59,147 nucleotides of DNA from Clostridia bacterium. GTDB taxonomy: Bacteria > Bacillota > Clostridia > Lachnospirales > Lachnospiraceae. Shown here in pieces: positions 41,658-50,289 of this stretch. A model generated the notes under the pieces. It had not been told where the DNA came from. It worked only from the letters and a program-made list of their open reading frames with translations, and made no database searches. How positions within the stretch are numbered: the stretch's first letter is position 1; every line of letters starts with the position of its first letter. The position numbers and the translations under genes were made by a program. The stretch is from positions 1 through 59,147 of the forward strand of contig CAJTFE010000032.1 in NCBI GenBank assembly GCA_910575725.1. Reading direction: 5' to 3'.

Positions 41658-43562
41658 TCAGGCTAGGGTTTCCCATTGGGTGTAGAGGGTTTCTAGGCGG
41701 GTGGTGAGGGATTCTTTTTCTTGGTGGAGTTTCAGGCATTCGGTGGTGTTGGTGTAGATTTCTTCGCGGGTGAGGAGGGTGTCTATTTCCTTGGTGCGGG
41801 ATTCTAGGGCGAAGATTTCTTGTTCGGTGCGTTTTAGGTCGTTTTCGCGTTTGCGGATTTGGGCTTGTTTTTCTTTTTGCTGTTTCCAGTCTAGCTTTCC
41901 GGCTGGGGCGGCTTCTTTTACAGGCTCTCTGGTGTCTGGGGAGAGGGCTGGGGATAGCTCTTCTCGTTTTTCCAGATAGTAGTCGTAGCTGCCGATGTAG
42001 TTTACCAGCTGGCGCTCGGTGAGATCCAGGATCCGGGTGGCGGTGGTGTTGATGAAGTACCGGTCGTGGGATACGTAGAGGACGGTGCCGGTGTAGCGGT
42101 TCAGGGCTTCCTCTAAGATCTCTTTGGATACGATGTCCAGATGGTTGGTGGGCTCGTCCAGGATTAGGAAGTTTGCTTCGGAGAGCATGAGCTTTGCCAG
42201 GGATACACGGCCCCGTTCGCCGCCGCTTAAGTCTCCGATCCGCTTGAATACGTCGTCGCCGGTGAAGAGGAAGGCGGCCAGGGTGCTGCGGATCTTGGTG
42301 TTGTCAAGGCTTGGGTAGGCGTCGGAGATTTCTTCAAATAGGGTTTTCTCCATGTGGAGTACGTGGTGTTCCTGGTCGTAGTAGCCGATCTTTACTTTTG
42401 TTCCCAGGCAGAAAGAGCCTTCATCAGCATCCAGAAGGCCGTTTAGTATCTTTAATATGGTGGTTTTGCCTGTTCCGTTATTTCCGATGAGGGCTACCCG
42501 TTCTCCACGTTTGATTTCAAAATTCAGATCCTGGAAGAGGGACAGGGAGCCGAAGGATTTGGAGAGGCCTTCTACGGTGAGTACGTCATTGCCGCTTACG
42601 ATCTGGGGCTCCAGGTGGATGTGCATATCGGAGCGTACCTCTGTGGGTTTTTCCAGAACATCCATCTTGTCCAGCATCTTTTCCCGGCTTTCGGCCCGGC
42701 GGATGGATTTTTCCCGGTTGAAGGATTTGAGCTTTGCGATGACTTCTTCCTGGTGCTTGATTTCTTTTTGCTGGTTCAGCCAGGCTGTCATCTGTGCCTC
42801 CCGAAGCTGGGCTTTTTTGGCGGCGTAGTCGGAGTAGTTGCCCTGGAAAGCGGTTACCTGTCCGTTGTCGATCTCGATTACTTTTGTGACTACCCGGTTT
42901 AGGAAATAGCGGTCGTGGGCTACGATGATCACGGCGCCGTCGTAGTTCAGAAGAAAGGTTTCCAGCCATGCGATGGAGGCCATGTCCAGATGGTTAGTGG
43001 GCTCGTCCAGGAGAATGATATCCGGCCGGGAGAGGAGCAGCTTTCCCAAGGATACACGGGTTTTCTGGCCGCCGGAGAGGGTATTGACTTCTTTGTCGAA
43101 TTCTTCCTCCGGGAAGCCCAGGCCTTTTAGGACGCCTGTCACTTCGCTTTGATAGGCGTAGCCGTTTTTCTGCTCGAACTCGTGGTTTAAGCGTGTGTAG
43201 GTTTCCAGGGCTATGCTCAGGCTGTTTCCGGAGAGCTCTTTCATTTCCTGTTCCAGGGCGCGGATGCGGCTTTCCAGCTCGATCACGTCTCGTTTTACTT
43301 CCAGAAGCTCCTGGTAAATGGTGCGGCTGCTCTCCAGATCCTGGTGCTGGGCCAGGTAGCCCAGGGTTCGGCCTTTTGCCAATACGACTTGGCCGGAATC
43401 GGGGGAGAGCTCGTGAACAATGATTTTTAAAAGGGTGGATTTGCCCGCTCCGTTGATGCCTACGATGGCGGCTTTTTCTCGTTCTTCTATATGAAAGGAT
43501 GCGTCTTTTAATATGGTGTCGGCGCCGAATGAATGATGGATGCTTTGACATGCCAGTATCAT
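41658..43562 (-). CDS. ABC-F family ATPase (translation/ribosome associated)
   Basis: A 634-residue soluble protein with two ABC domains. Walker A GINGAGKST and GNNGTGKTT, signatures LSGGQKTRVSLGKLL and LSGGERGRVSLAKLM, and Walker B ILLDEPTNHLD and LILDEPTNHLD are all present. The ~80-residue charged P-site linker separates the domains (KKAQLREAQMTAWLNQQKEIKHQEE). The C-terminal ~95 residues form a coiled coil (WKQQKEKQAQIRKRENDLKRTEQEI), as in YdiF/Uup-type members. Without a membrane domain it acts on the ribosome; antibiotic protection versus housekeeping cannot be told. Confidence 0.95.
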   Translation of the reverse strand: MILACQSIHHSFGADTILKDASFHIEEREKAAIVGINGAGKSTLLKIIVHELSPDSGQVVLAKGRTLGYLAQHQDLESSRTIYQELLEVKRDVIELESRIRALEQEMKELSGNSLSIALETYTRLNHEFEQKNGYAYQSEVTGVLKGLGFPEEEFDKEVNTLSGGQKTRVSLGKLLLSRPDIILLDEPTNHLDMASIAWLETFLLNYDGAVIIVAHDRYFLNRVVTKVIEIDNGQVTAFQGNYSDYAAKKAQLREAQMTAWLNQQKEIKHQEEVIAKLKSFNREKSIRRAESREKMLDKMDVLEKPTEVRSDMHIHLEPQIVSGNDVLTVEGLSKSFGSLSLFQDLNFEIKRGERVALIGNNGTGKTTILKILNGLLDADEGSFCLGTKVKIGYYDQEHHVLHMEKTLFEEISDAYPSLDNTKIRSTLAAFLFTGDDVFKRIGDLSGGERGRVSLAKLMLSEANFLILDEPTNHLDIVSKEILEEALNRYTGTVLYVSHDRYFINTTATRILDLTERQLVNYIGSYDYYLEKREELSPALSPDTREPVKEAAPAGKLDWKQQKEKQAQIRKRENDLKRTEQEIFALESRTKEIDTLLTREEIYTNTTECLKLHQEKESLTTRLETLYTQWETLA

Positions 43563-43698
43563 GGGATATAAAACCTCGTCTTTCTGTATAAGCGTGCCCG
43601 GAATTCTTTTTTATGGGAATTTTGGGTCTTTCTCTATTATAACGAATGGGAGGGAAAAGTCAAACGGTTGTGTGGGGCGGATGTTGGGCTGCGGTTAG

Positions 43699-43751
43699 TT
43701 TGTGAAAAATCCTACAAAGTCATTGACAAGCCTGTGTGCGGCCGATATAAT
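43699..43751 (+). promoter_or_regulatory. rex promoter with candidate Rex operator
   Basis: TTGACA (43723-43728), 17-bp spacer, TATAAT (43746-43751): a consensus promoter. Just upstream, TTTGTGAAAAATCCTACAAA (43699-43718) is an inverted repeat of the Rex type (TTGTGAA...TTCACAA) with a degenerate right half, so autoregulation by NADH/NAD+ is likely. Confidence 0.65.
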
Positions 43752-43787
43752 GATAGCAGAAAAATATTTTTGCAGGGCGGTGTTGTA

Positions 43788-44429
43788 ATGGAAGAGCGTG
43801 AAATTTCGAAAGCGGTTATTAAAAGACTTCCGCGTTACTACCGATACCTAGGTGAGATTATGGAGAGCGGCGTGGAGCGTATTTCCTCCGGAGAGCTGAG
43901 TGACAGGATGCATGTGACGGCATCCCAGATCCGGCAGGATCTGAATAATTTCGGCGGCTTTGGGCAGCAGGGATATGGGTACAATGTCGCCCGCCTGTAT
44001 GAGGAGATTGGAAAGATCCTGGGTCTGGACAAGAAGTACAATATGATCATTATAGGAGGCGGAAATCTGGGCCAGGCGTTGGCGAATTATGTGTCTTTTG
44101 AGAAAAGAGGCTTTGTGATTAAGGGCATCTTTGACGTGAATCCGGTGCTCAAAGGCTTAAGTGTCCGGGGAATACAGATTTATATGCTGGAGGAGCTGGA
44201 GGATTTTATTCGGGATCAGGATATTCAGATAGCGACTCTGACCCTGCCGAAGTCTAAGGCGGCGGAGATGGCGGAGCTTCTGGTGAGATATGGCATTAAG
44301 GCTATCTGGAATTTTGCTCATGTGGATCTGCAGGTTCCGGAGGATGTGCTGGTGGAGAATGTGCATCTGTCGGAGAGCCTGATGCAGTTGTCCTACAATA
44401 TTAACCGGTATGAAAAGGAGCATTCTTAG
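43788..44429 (+). CDS. rex: Redox-sensing transcriptional repressor Rex
   Basis: A 213-residue regulator. The N-terminal winged helix (SKAVIKRLPRYYRYL, GVERISSGELSDRMHVTASQIRQDLNNFGGFGQQGYGY) is characteristic of Rex. A Rossmann domain with IIGGGNLGQAL binds NAD(H). A domain-swapped helix closes the C-terminus. Rex represses fermentation and hydrogenase genes until NADH rises. ATG 43788 was chosen from the conserved N-terminus; a 40-codon upstream extension covers the promoter and is not coding. Confidence 0.97.
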   Translation: MEEREISKAVIKRLPRYYRYLGEIMESGVERISSGELSDRMHVTASQIRQDLNNFGGFGQQGYGYNVARLYEEIGKILGLDKKYNMIIIGGGNLGQALANYVSFEKRGFVIKGIFDVNPVLKGLSVRGIQIYMLEELEDFIRDQDIQIATLTLPKSKAAEMAELLVRYGIKAIWNFAHVDLQVPEDVLVENVHLSESLMQLSYNINRYEKEHS

Positions 44430-44487
44430 AAAAGGAGTGTTTGCTGTGCAGAGTGCCCGTGTTTTCCGGGATGCTGTACCAGGGTAA

Positions 44488-44524
44488 GGGAGCTTAAAAG
44501 CAAGGCGGCTTTTGGTTCCCTTTT
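44488..44524 (+). terminator. Terminator of rex
   Basis: GGGA...AAAAGC pairs with GCTTTT...TCCC around a 6-nt loop (44488-44520), with an inner mismatch, followed by TTTT. Confidence 0.65.
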
Positions 44525-44608
44525 GCTATGTGTTTTTCGGAAACAGGGAAGGTTTCTGACATCTGTGTGCCGGGGAACATATACTATAGTCAGAAAGGAA
44601 GAATAGAA

Positions 44609-45820
44609 ATGAGTACCTATACGCGTATTGGGGCTTTTGTGGATCTGAATGCTGTTGATGCGAATCTGGACGCTATTAAGGCAGGCTTGTCTGAGAAAAC
44701 CAAGGTGACGGCGGTGGTGAAAACGGATGCCTATGGACACGGGGCCTGTGCCATTGCCCGGCACATTGAGAAGAGGGAGGAGCTGTGGGGCTTTGCCACG
44801 GCTATGCTGGAGGAGGCTCTGGAGCTTCGGGACGCCGGTATCAGGAAGCCTCTCTTGATTCTGGGATATGTGTACCCGGAGGACTGCGAAGAGATTGCAG
44901 GACTTTTGGAGGAGGAGCCGCTGGAGGACGGAAGCTTTTGCACGCAGATACGTCCTGCGGTGTACAGCCTTGAGACGGGAAGGGAGCTGTCAAAGGCGGC
45001 CATGAAGCAGAGCGCACTCCTTGGAAAGGAGATTCTGGTGCCGGTGCATATTAAGGTGGACACGGGCATGAGTCGTATCGGGTTTGCGGATACCAAGGAG
45101 AGTGTTGAGATGATAAAGGAGATTGCCGGGCTTCCGGGAATCCGGCTAGAGGGGCTGTTCACCCATTTTGCCCGTGCGGACGAGGCGGACAAAACCTCTG
45201 TAAACAGTCAGATTGCCCGTTTCCGGGTATTTGAGGAGGCATGCAGAGAGGCCGGGCTTCCTATTCCGATCCGCCACTGTTCCAACAGCGCCGGAATCAT
45301 GGAATCAAAGGAGGCGCAGTGGGATATGGTGCGGGCCGGGATTATTCTCTACGGGCTTTACCCCTCGGACGAGGTGAAGAAGGAGGGGATGCGCCTTGTG
45401 CCTGTTATGGAGCTTAAGAGCCGGATCATCCACATCAAGGAGATTGAACCGGGGACGCAGGTAAGCTATGGAGGCATCTATGAGGCAGACAGTGTCCGCC
45501 GGATTGCTACGATTCCCGCGGGCTATGGGGACGGATACCCCAGAAGCCTTTCCGACAAGGGCTATGTGCTGATTGCCGGAAAGAAGGCACCGATCCGCGG
45601 CCGTGTCTGCATGGATCAGATGATGGTGGATGTGACGGACATTCCGGAGGCCCGGATGGGCATGGAGGTTACTCTGTTTGGAAAGGATGGAGGCGCAGAG
45701 CTTCCCTTAGAGGTCTTATGTGAACTGTCCGGGCGGTTTAACTATGAATTTGTCTGCGATATCAACAAACGCGTGCCGAGGATTTTTGAAAAGCCTGTCT
45801 CTCCAAGCCTGCAGAAATGA
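44609..45820 (+). CDS. alr: Alanine racemase
   Basis: A 403-residue PLP enzyme that makes D-alanine for peptidoglycan. The PLP lysine is K38 in VTAVVKTDAYGHG. HIKVDTGMSRIGF, EGLFTHFARAD, HCSNSAGIM and the C-terminal catalytic tyrosine region VSYGGIYEADS, plus RGRVCMDQMMVDVT, complete the fold-type III racemase. ATG 44609 has AAAGGA 10 nt upstream. It is followed by mazF, the usual Firmicute order alr-(ndoAI)-ndoA, but with the antitoxin gene absent. Confidence 0.97.
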   Translation: MSTYTRIGAFVDLNAVDANLDAIKAGLSEKTKVTAVVKTDAYGHGACAIARHIEKREELWGFATAMLEEALELRDAGIRKPLLILGYVYPEDCEEIAGLLEEEPLEDGSFCTQIRPAVYSLETGRELSKAAMKQSALLGKEILVPVHIKVDTGMSRIGFADTKESVEMIKEIAGLPGIRLEGLFTHFARADEADKTSVNSQIARFRVFEEACREAGLPIPIRHCSNSAGIMESKEAQWDMVRAGIILYGLYPSDEVKKEGMRLVPVMELKSRIIHIKEIEPGTQVSYGGIYEADSVRRIATIPAGYGDGYPRSLSDKGYVLIAGKKAPIRGRVCMDQMMVDVTDIPEARMGMEVTLFGKDGGAELPLEVLCELSGRFNYEFVCDINKRVPRIFEKPVSPSLQK

Positions 45821-45832
45821 CATAGATTACTG

Positions 45833-45865
45833 AATACTTCCGATTTTTTTGGAAATACTTCCGAT
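45833..45865 (+). repeat. Two 12-bp direct repeats 21 bp apart before mazF
   Basis: AATACTTCCGAT occurs at 45833-45844 and 45854-45865, an exact two-turn spacing, followed by a hairpin AGGAAATC/GATTTCCT (45884-45891 and 45897-45904). It could be an operator for the toxin gene. Confidence 0.55.
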
Positions 45866-45946
45866 ATAACTGGAAACCAGTACAGGAAATCAAGTCGATT
45901 TCCTATACCAGTGAAAAGAATTTCAGAAAATCGGAGTGTGAGAAGA

Positions 45947-46294
45947 TTGATAATCCGGCGGGGAGACATTTACTATGCGGATTTAAGGCCTGTGGTAGGA
46001 TCGGAACAGGGAGGAATCCGGCCGGTTCTGGTGATTCAAAATGATACGGGAAACCGCCACAGTCCTACTGTGATTGTGGCAGCCATTACTTCAAAAATGA
46101 ATAAGGCAAAGCTTCCCACTCATGTGGAGCTTAGCACCAGACAGTGCCAGATTGTAAAGGATTCGGTAATTTTGTTAGAGCAATTGCGTACCATTGACAA
46201 GCAGCGGCTTCGAGACAAGGTGTGTCATCTGGATGAGGGCCTTCTGGGGAAGGTCAATGAGGCCTTGAGGGTAAGCCTGGAGCTGGATACATAA
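45947..46294 (+). CDS. mazF: MazF/EndoA-type endoribonuclease toxin without adjacent antitoxin
   Basis: A 115-residue PemK/MazF-fold protein: [30 protein letters not shown], then [11 protein letters not shown], and KLPTHVEL, with the catalytic Arg/Thr pair of the family. It cleaves mRNA at short sequences. TTG 45947 matches the family N-terminus and size; in-frame GTG codons upstream (45911, 45938) are alternatives. The alr-mazF order is the conserved Firmicute one, yet only 126 bp lie between them, too little for the usual MazE/NdoAI antitoxin. Confidence 0.93.
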   Translation: MIIRRGDIYYADLRPVVGSEQGGIRPVLVIQNDTGNRHSPTVIVAAITSKMNKAKLPTHVELSTRQCQIVKDSVILLEQLRTIDKQRLRDKVCHLDEGLLGKVNEALRVSLELDT

Positions 46295-46297
46295 TGC

Positions 46298-46326
46298 TTG
46301 CCATCCCAGAAAAATAATGCTAAAAT
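46298..46326 (+). promoter_or_regulatory. Predicted promoter of yebC
   Basis: TTGCCA (46298-46303), 17-bp spacer, TAAAAT (46321-46326), 66 bp before the start. Confidence 0.65.
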
Positions 46327-46392
46327 AGATAAAACTGTCTGCCCGCAGGAAGGGTACAGGCTGAAAGAACAAAAGGAAGAGGAGTGTTAGCA

Positions 46393-47121
46393 ATGTCGGG
46401 ACATTCAAAGTTTGCGAATATTAAGCATAAAAAAGAGAAAAACGACGCAGCCAGAGGGAAGATATTTACCATTATCGGCCGTGAGATTGCCGTGGCCGTA
46501 AAGGAGGGAGGCGCCGATCCGGCCAACAACAGCCGTCTTCGTGACGTGATTGCCAAGGCAAAGGCCAACAATATGCCCAATGATACCATTGACAGGGGAA
46601 TCAAGAAGGCGGCCGGGAATGCAAGCGCCGTGAATTACGAGTATGTATCCTATGAGGGGTACGGCCCCAGCGGAATCGCTATTATTGTGGATGCGCTGAC
46701 GGACAACAAGAACCGGACGGCAGCCAATGTCCGCAGCGCCTTTACCAAGGGTAACGGCTCTGTGGGAACGCAGGGCTGTGTTTCTTATATGTTTGACAAG
46801 AAGGGACAGATTATCATTGACCGGGAGGAATGCGAGATGGATCCGGATGATTTGATGATGCTGGCCCTGGATGCGGGAGCCGAGGATTTTTCCGAGGAGG
46901 CGGACAGCTTTGAGGTTATTACAGACTCTGATGCTTTCAGCCAGGTGCGGCAGGCTCTGGAGTCCGAAGGCATCGTGATGGCCCAGGCAGAGGTTACCAT
47001 GATTCCGCAGACTTATGTAACCTTGACAGATGAAGGAGATATTAAGAATCTGCAGAAAACCCTGGATCTTCTGGATGAGGACGATGATGTCCAGAATGTG
47101 TACCATAACTGGGATGAATAA
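46393..47121 (+). CDS. yebC: YebC/PmpR family protein
   Basis: A 242-residue protein starting [23 protein letters not shown], the invariant family N-terminus, with [17 protein letters not shown] DNA/RNA-binding region ([15 protein letters not shown]) and [23 protein letters not shown]. YebC proteins were first described as transcription regulators; recent work assigns YebC-family members to relief of ribosome stalling. GAGGAG lies 8 nt before the ATG. Confidence 0.97.
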   Translation: MSGHSKFANIKHKKEKNDAARGKIFTIIGREIAVAVKEGGADPANNSRLRDVIAKAKANNMPNDTIDRGIKKAAGNASAVNYEYVSYEGYGPSGIAIIVDALTDNKNRTAANVRSAFTKGNGSVGTQGCVSYMFDKKGQIIIDREECEMDPDDLMMLALDAGAEDFSEEADSFEVITDSDAFSQVRQALESEGIVMAQAEVTMIPQTYVTLTDEGDIKNLQKTLDLLDEDDDVQNVYHNWDE

Positions 47122-47207
47122 AAAGAGCAGCATAGTTTGAAGGATATTACGGAACTGGAATCGTCCAGCTAAGAAGTGTTAAGTGCTTTTGAAAAATAAT
47201 TTCTGCT

Positions 47208-47327
47208 GGACGGTAAAGCTGCAAAGGCGCACGAGAGGAACTTTTATGAGTGCCCTTTCGAATAAAAGTTTCTCTCATTACCGGTGTGTCGAAGCAGCTT
47301 TACCCTTTCGTGCTGTCGCGCAGCGAC
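47208..47327 (+). repeat. 120-bp structured repeat element, copy B
   Basis: Matches 36026-36145 at 113 of 120 positions without gaps. In this copy all stems are complete: GGTAAAGCTGC (47212-47222) with GCAGCTTTACC (47294-47304), GGCGCAC with GTGTGTC (G-U pairs), and the 15-bp inner stem 47233-47247 with 47262-47276. A 3' hairpin GTCGC-GCA-GCGAC follows, ending 18 bp before the next start codon. A 16-mer, ATTACGGAACTGGAAT, lies upstream here (47146-47161) and downstream of copy A (36244-36259). Confidence 0.82.
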
Positions 47328-47345
47328 TTTTAATAGGAGAAGACA

Positions 47346-48128
47346 ATGGATATTGTAGCGTACGGTGAGTATTATAACATAGCGATGCAGGGAATAGAGG
47401 ACATGCTGTTTGAGGCGGAGAATCCCTTGGCCTCTTTCAAGAAGAGCCTCTACCCGGAGGCCTTTCAGACATATCTTCGCAGATACATAAATGTGATTGA
47501 CGCCATTGAGCAGGTTTATCTCAAGTCAGAGACGCCGGATGAGGAATGGCTTGACAAGCTTGCGGATCGCCTGGTGGAGCAGGCGTCAGTGCAGCTGGAG
47601 CGTATCCCCAAAAAAGGAAAGCGGAACGAACAGCTGATCAATTACAATATGATCCTGGCAGTCTATACATTTCCGGCCATTCTGGAACAGAAGGGACAAT
47701 CTGCAGAGCCTCTCACAGACCGTATTGTGGAAAAGTGGAACACGGCTTTCCAGACCACGGTGGGAAAGGCAAACTATGAGAAGATTGAGGCCGGCTTCCA
47801 CCGGAAGCTGTGCTATATCACTACGGCTGTATGTGAGAGCCAGGGAAAGGCGGATAACTGCTACGAGCTGGAGCTGCTCCGGAATTACCGGGATCAGTAT
47901 CTACTTTCCACGCCGGAGGGGGAGGCCCTTGTAGAGGAATATTACAACATTGCGCCTACCATCGTAAGCAGGATCGGGCGCTTGGAGGCTCCGGCGCAGG
48001 TGTATGAAGAAATCTGGCAGAAGTATCTGTCCCCCTGTGTGAAGCTTATTGAGGCAGGAAAAGAGGAAGCCTGCCGGGAACGCTATATGGCTATGGTGTA
48101 TGATCTGAAAGGCAGGTATATGGCATGA
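47346..48128 (+). CDS. CFI-box-CTERM domain protein, function unknown
   Basis: A 260-residue, mostly helical cytoplasmic protein without membrane segments. Residues about 154-210 contain CYITTAVCESQGKADNCYELELLRNYRDQYLLSTPEGEALVEEYY in outline, the CFI-box C-terminal module with its conserved cysteines, ITTAVC and LRNYRD. The family has no known function. TAGGAG precedes the ATG. The stop overlaps the start of metY by 4 nt, so the two are translationally coupled, suggesting a link to sulfur amino-acid metabolism. Confidence 0.82.
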   Translation: MDIVAYGEYYNIAMQGIEDMLFEAENPLASFKKSLYPEAFQTYLRRYINVIDAIEQVYLKSETPDEEWLDKLADRLVEQASVQLERIPKKGKRNEQLINYNMILAVYTFPAILEQKGQSAEPLTDRIVEKWNTAFQTTVGKANYEKIEAGFHRKLCYITTAVCESQGKADNCYELELLRNYRDQYLLSTPEGEALVEEYYNIAPTIVSRIGRLEAPAQVYEEIWQKYLSPCVKLIEAGKEEACRERYMAMVYDLKGRYMA

Positions 48129-49396
48129 GACAGGATACCATCTGCGTACAGGGAGGCTGGAAGCCGAAAAAGGGAGAGCCGCGGGTGCTTCCCATCTATC
48201 AGAGCACGACTTTTAAATACGATACCACAGAGGAGATGGGACGCCTTTTCGCCCTGGAGGACAACGGATATTTTTATACGCGCCTGCAGAATCCCACCAA
48301 CGACTGTGTGGCGGCGAAGATTGCGGAGCTGGAGGGCGGTGCGGCAGCTATGCTTACCTCCTCCGGACAGGCGGCTAATTTTTATGCAGTGACCAATATC
48401 TGTGAGGCAGGCAGCCATCTGGTGTGTTCCGCCAAGGTATACGGCGGCACCTTTAATCTGTATGCGGCTACTTTGAAAAAGATGGGAATCGAATGTACCT
48501 TTGTAGACCCGGACGCATCAGAGGAAGAGATAGAAAAGGCTTTTCGGCCCAATACAAAGGCGGTGGTGGGAGAAACCATTGCGAATCCGGCCCTGGTGGT
48601 TCTGGATATCGAAAAATTTGCCCGTCTGGCCCATGCTCACGGCTGTCCTTTGATTGTGGACAACACCTTTGCAACGCCTATCAATTGCCGTCCCTTTGAG
48701 TGGGGAGCGGACATTGTGACCCATTCCACTACAAAATATATGGACGGCCACGCCATGGCGGTAGGCGGCTGTATTGTGGACAGCGGCAATTTTGACTGGG
48801 ATGCTTACAAGGATAAATTTCCGGGGCTGACTGCGCCGGATCCCACGTACCATGGGGTGGTATATACCCAGCAGTTTGGAAAGCTGGCTTATATTACCAA
48901 GGCTACTGCCCAGCTGATGCGTGATCTGGGCAGTATTCCTTCTCCTATGAATGCATTTCTTCTGAATGTGGGGCTGGAGACGCTGGCTCTCAGGGTGGAG
49001 CGGCACTGCAGCAATGCCCGGGCAGCGGCAGAGTATCTCCACGGCCATGAGAAAGTGGAGTTTGTGAACTTTGCAGGTTTAAAGGACGATCCCTATTACG
49101 AGCTGGCGCAGAAATATATGCCGGGCGGCACCTGCGGCGTGATTTCCTTTGGCTTAAAAGGCGGAAGGGAGGAAGCGGTGCGCTTTATGGACAGCTTGAA
49201 GCTGGCGGCTATTGTCACTCATGTGGCGGACGCCCGTACCTGCGTCCTTCATCCGGCCAGCCATACCCACAGGCAGATGACGGATGAGCAGCTTGCAAAG
49301 GCAGGCGTGACGCCGGGGATGATCCGGCTTTCCGTAGGGATTGAGAATCCGGAGGATCTTATTGCGGATCTGAAGCAGGCTCTTGAGCAGGCGTAG
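48125..49396 (+). CDS. metY: O-acetylhomoserine sulfhydrylase (MetY)
   Basis: A 423-residue PLP enzyme of the Cys/Met metabolism family that makes homocysteine from O-acetylhomoserine and sulfide. It shows RQDTICVQGGW, the YTRLQNPTND substrate loop, SSGQAAN, LIVDNTFATP, and the PLP lysine K204 in VTHSTTKYMDGH. The C-terminus IRLSVGIENPEDLIADL is conserved. Methionine gamma-lyase is the main alternative, but the length and HGVVY insertion favour MetY. No SAM riboswitch or T-box was recognised; the leader instead carries the 120-bp element. Confidence 0.93.
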   Translation: MRQDTICVQGGWKPKKGEPRVLPIYQSTTFKYDTTEEMGRLFALEDNGYFYTRLQNPTNDCVAAKIAELEGGAAAMLTSSGQAANFYAVTNICEAGSHLVCSAKVYGGTFNLYAATLKKMGIECTFVDPDASEEEIEKAFRPNTKAVVGETIANPALVVLDIEKFARLAHAHGCPLIVDNTFATPINCRPFEWGADIVTHSTTKYMDGHAMAVGGCIVDSGNFDWDAYKDKFPGLTAPDPTYHGVVYTQQFGKLAYITKATAQLMRDLGSIPSPMNAFLLNVGLETLALRVERHCSNARAAAEYLHGHEKVEFVNFAGLKDDPYYELAQKYMPGGTCGVISFGLKGGREEAVRFMDSLKLAAIVTHVADARTCVLHPASHTHRQMTDEQLAKAGVTPGMIRLSVGIENPEDLIADLKQALEQA

Positions 49397-49452
49397 CTTC
49401 CGGATTTTTCCATAGGAACTGTACCCTTGTCCACTGAGGGTATGGGAGAATA

Positions 49453-49511
49453 AAAATCAGCCTTATATCTCATACTAATACACAAAATGTATGGGAAGCG
49501 AGGCTGATTTT
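49453..49511 (+). promoter_or_regulatory. Hairpin covering the ribosome binding site of the ClpP-like gene
   Basis: AAAATCAGCCT (49453-49463) pairs with AGGCTGATTTT (49501-49511), with an inner CATAC/GTATG stem. The only Shine-Dalgarno-like bases (GAGG, 49500-49503) fall in the 3' arm, and the ATG follows at 49516. It may act as metY terminator, as translation control of the next gene, or both. Confidence 0.55.
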
Positions 49512-49515
49512 ATTT

Positions 49516-50250
49516 ATGAGCGAGAATAAAAAGGAAAAGAATCAGAAGGAAAAGAATCAGAACCAGGAAGAAAAGCAGACAGGAGAGAAGCAGGAACGGC
49601 AGGATAAGCAGGTGGAGGAGTACGGACAGCTTACCCTGGAGGATGGGGAGGTGAAGATTCATCTCTTGAATATCATCGGGGAGATCGAGGGCCACGAATG
49701 CCTGCCGTCCAACTCCAAGACGACAAAATATGAACATGTAATTCCGCAGCTTGCGGCCCTGGAGGACAGCAAAACCGTGCAGGGGCTTCTGGTGCTTATC
49801 AATACGGTGGGGGGCGACGTGGAATCGGGCCTTGCCATTGCGGAGATGATTGCTTCCTTAAGCAAGCCTACGGTTTCTCTTGTTCTTGGGGGAAGCCACT
49901 CCATCGGGGTTCCGCTGGCAGTGTCTACGGATTACTCTTTTATCGTACCTACGGGGACTATGATGATTCATCCGGTGCGGATGACAGGTCTCATTATCGG
50001 GGTGGCCCAGACCTTTGACTATTTTCAGAAGATCCAGGATCGGATTTCCGGGTTTATCACTTCGCACAGTGGGATTTCCGAGGAGAGGCTGTTAAAGCTG
50101 ATGCTGGAGACAGGCCAGCTTACGAAGGATGTAGGATCTGTCCTGGTGGGGCCTCAGGCTGTGGAGGAAGGGATCATCAATGAGGTCGGCGGAATTAAGG
50201 ATGCTTTTGGAAAATTAAGGGAGCTGATACAGGAGCAGGGAGACTTATAA
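49516..50250 (+). CDS. ClpP-like serine protease (TepA/YmfB type)
   Basis: A 244-residue protein. The first ~36 residues are a charged Lys/Glu/Gln-rich extension. The ClpP fold follows: LLVLINTVGGDVESGLAIAEMI, the catalytic serine in GGSHSIG (S129) and histidine in MMIHPVR (H152), with the aspartate probably in the following helix. The non-standard GGSHSIG in place of ClpP's ASMG is typical of TepA, the translocation-enhancing protease of sporulating Firmicutes. The substrate is unknown. The ribosome binding site is weak and sits in a hairpin. Confidence 0.88.
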   Translation: MSENKKEKNQKEKNQNQEEKQTGEKQERQDKQVEEYGQLTLEDGEVKIHLLNIIGEIEGHECLPSNSKTTKYEHVIPQLAALEDSKTVQGLLVLINTVGGDVESGLAIAEMIASLSKPTVSLVLGGSHSIGVPLAVSTDYSFIVPTGTMMIHPVRMTGLIIGVAQTFDYFQKIQDRISGFITSHSGISEERLLKLMLETGQLTKDVGSVLVGPQAVEEGIINEVGGIKDAFGKLRELIQEQGDL

Positions 50251-50289
50251 AGGCGGATAAAAGGTTCTTAAGGCTTAGATGGTTTGGTA

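Noticed and set aside
46405..47133. 242-codon minus-strand frame opposite yebC
   Set aside because: It is antisense to a highly conserved gene and has no start signals.
47183..47368. Short plus-strand frame through copy B of the 120-bp element
   Set aside because: Most of it is the structured repeat, it overlaps the true start of the next gene in another frame, and it has no counterpart in copy A.
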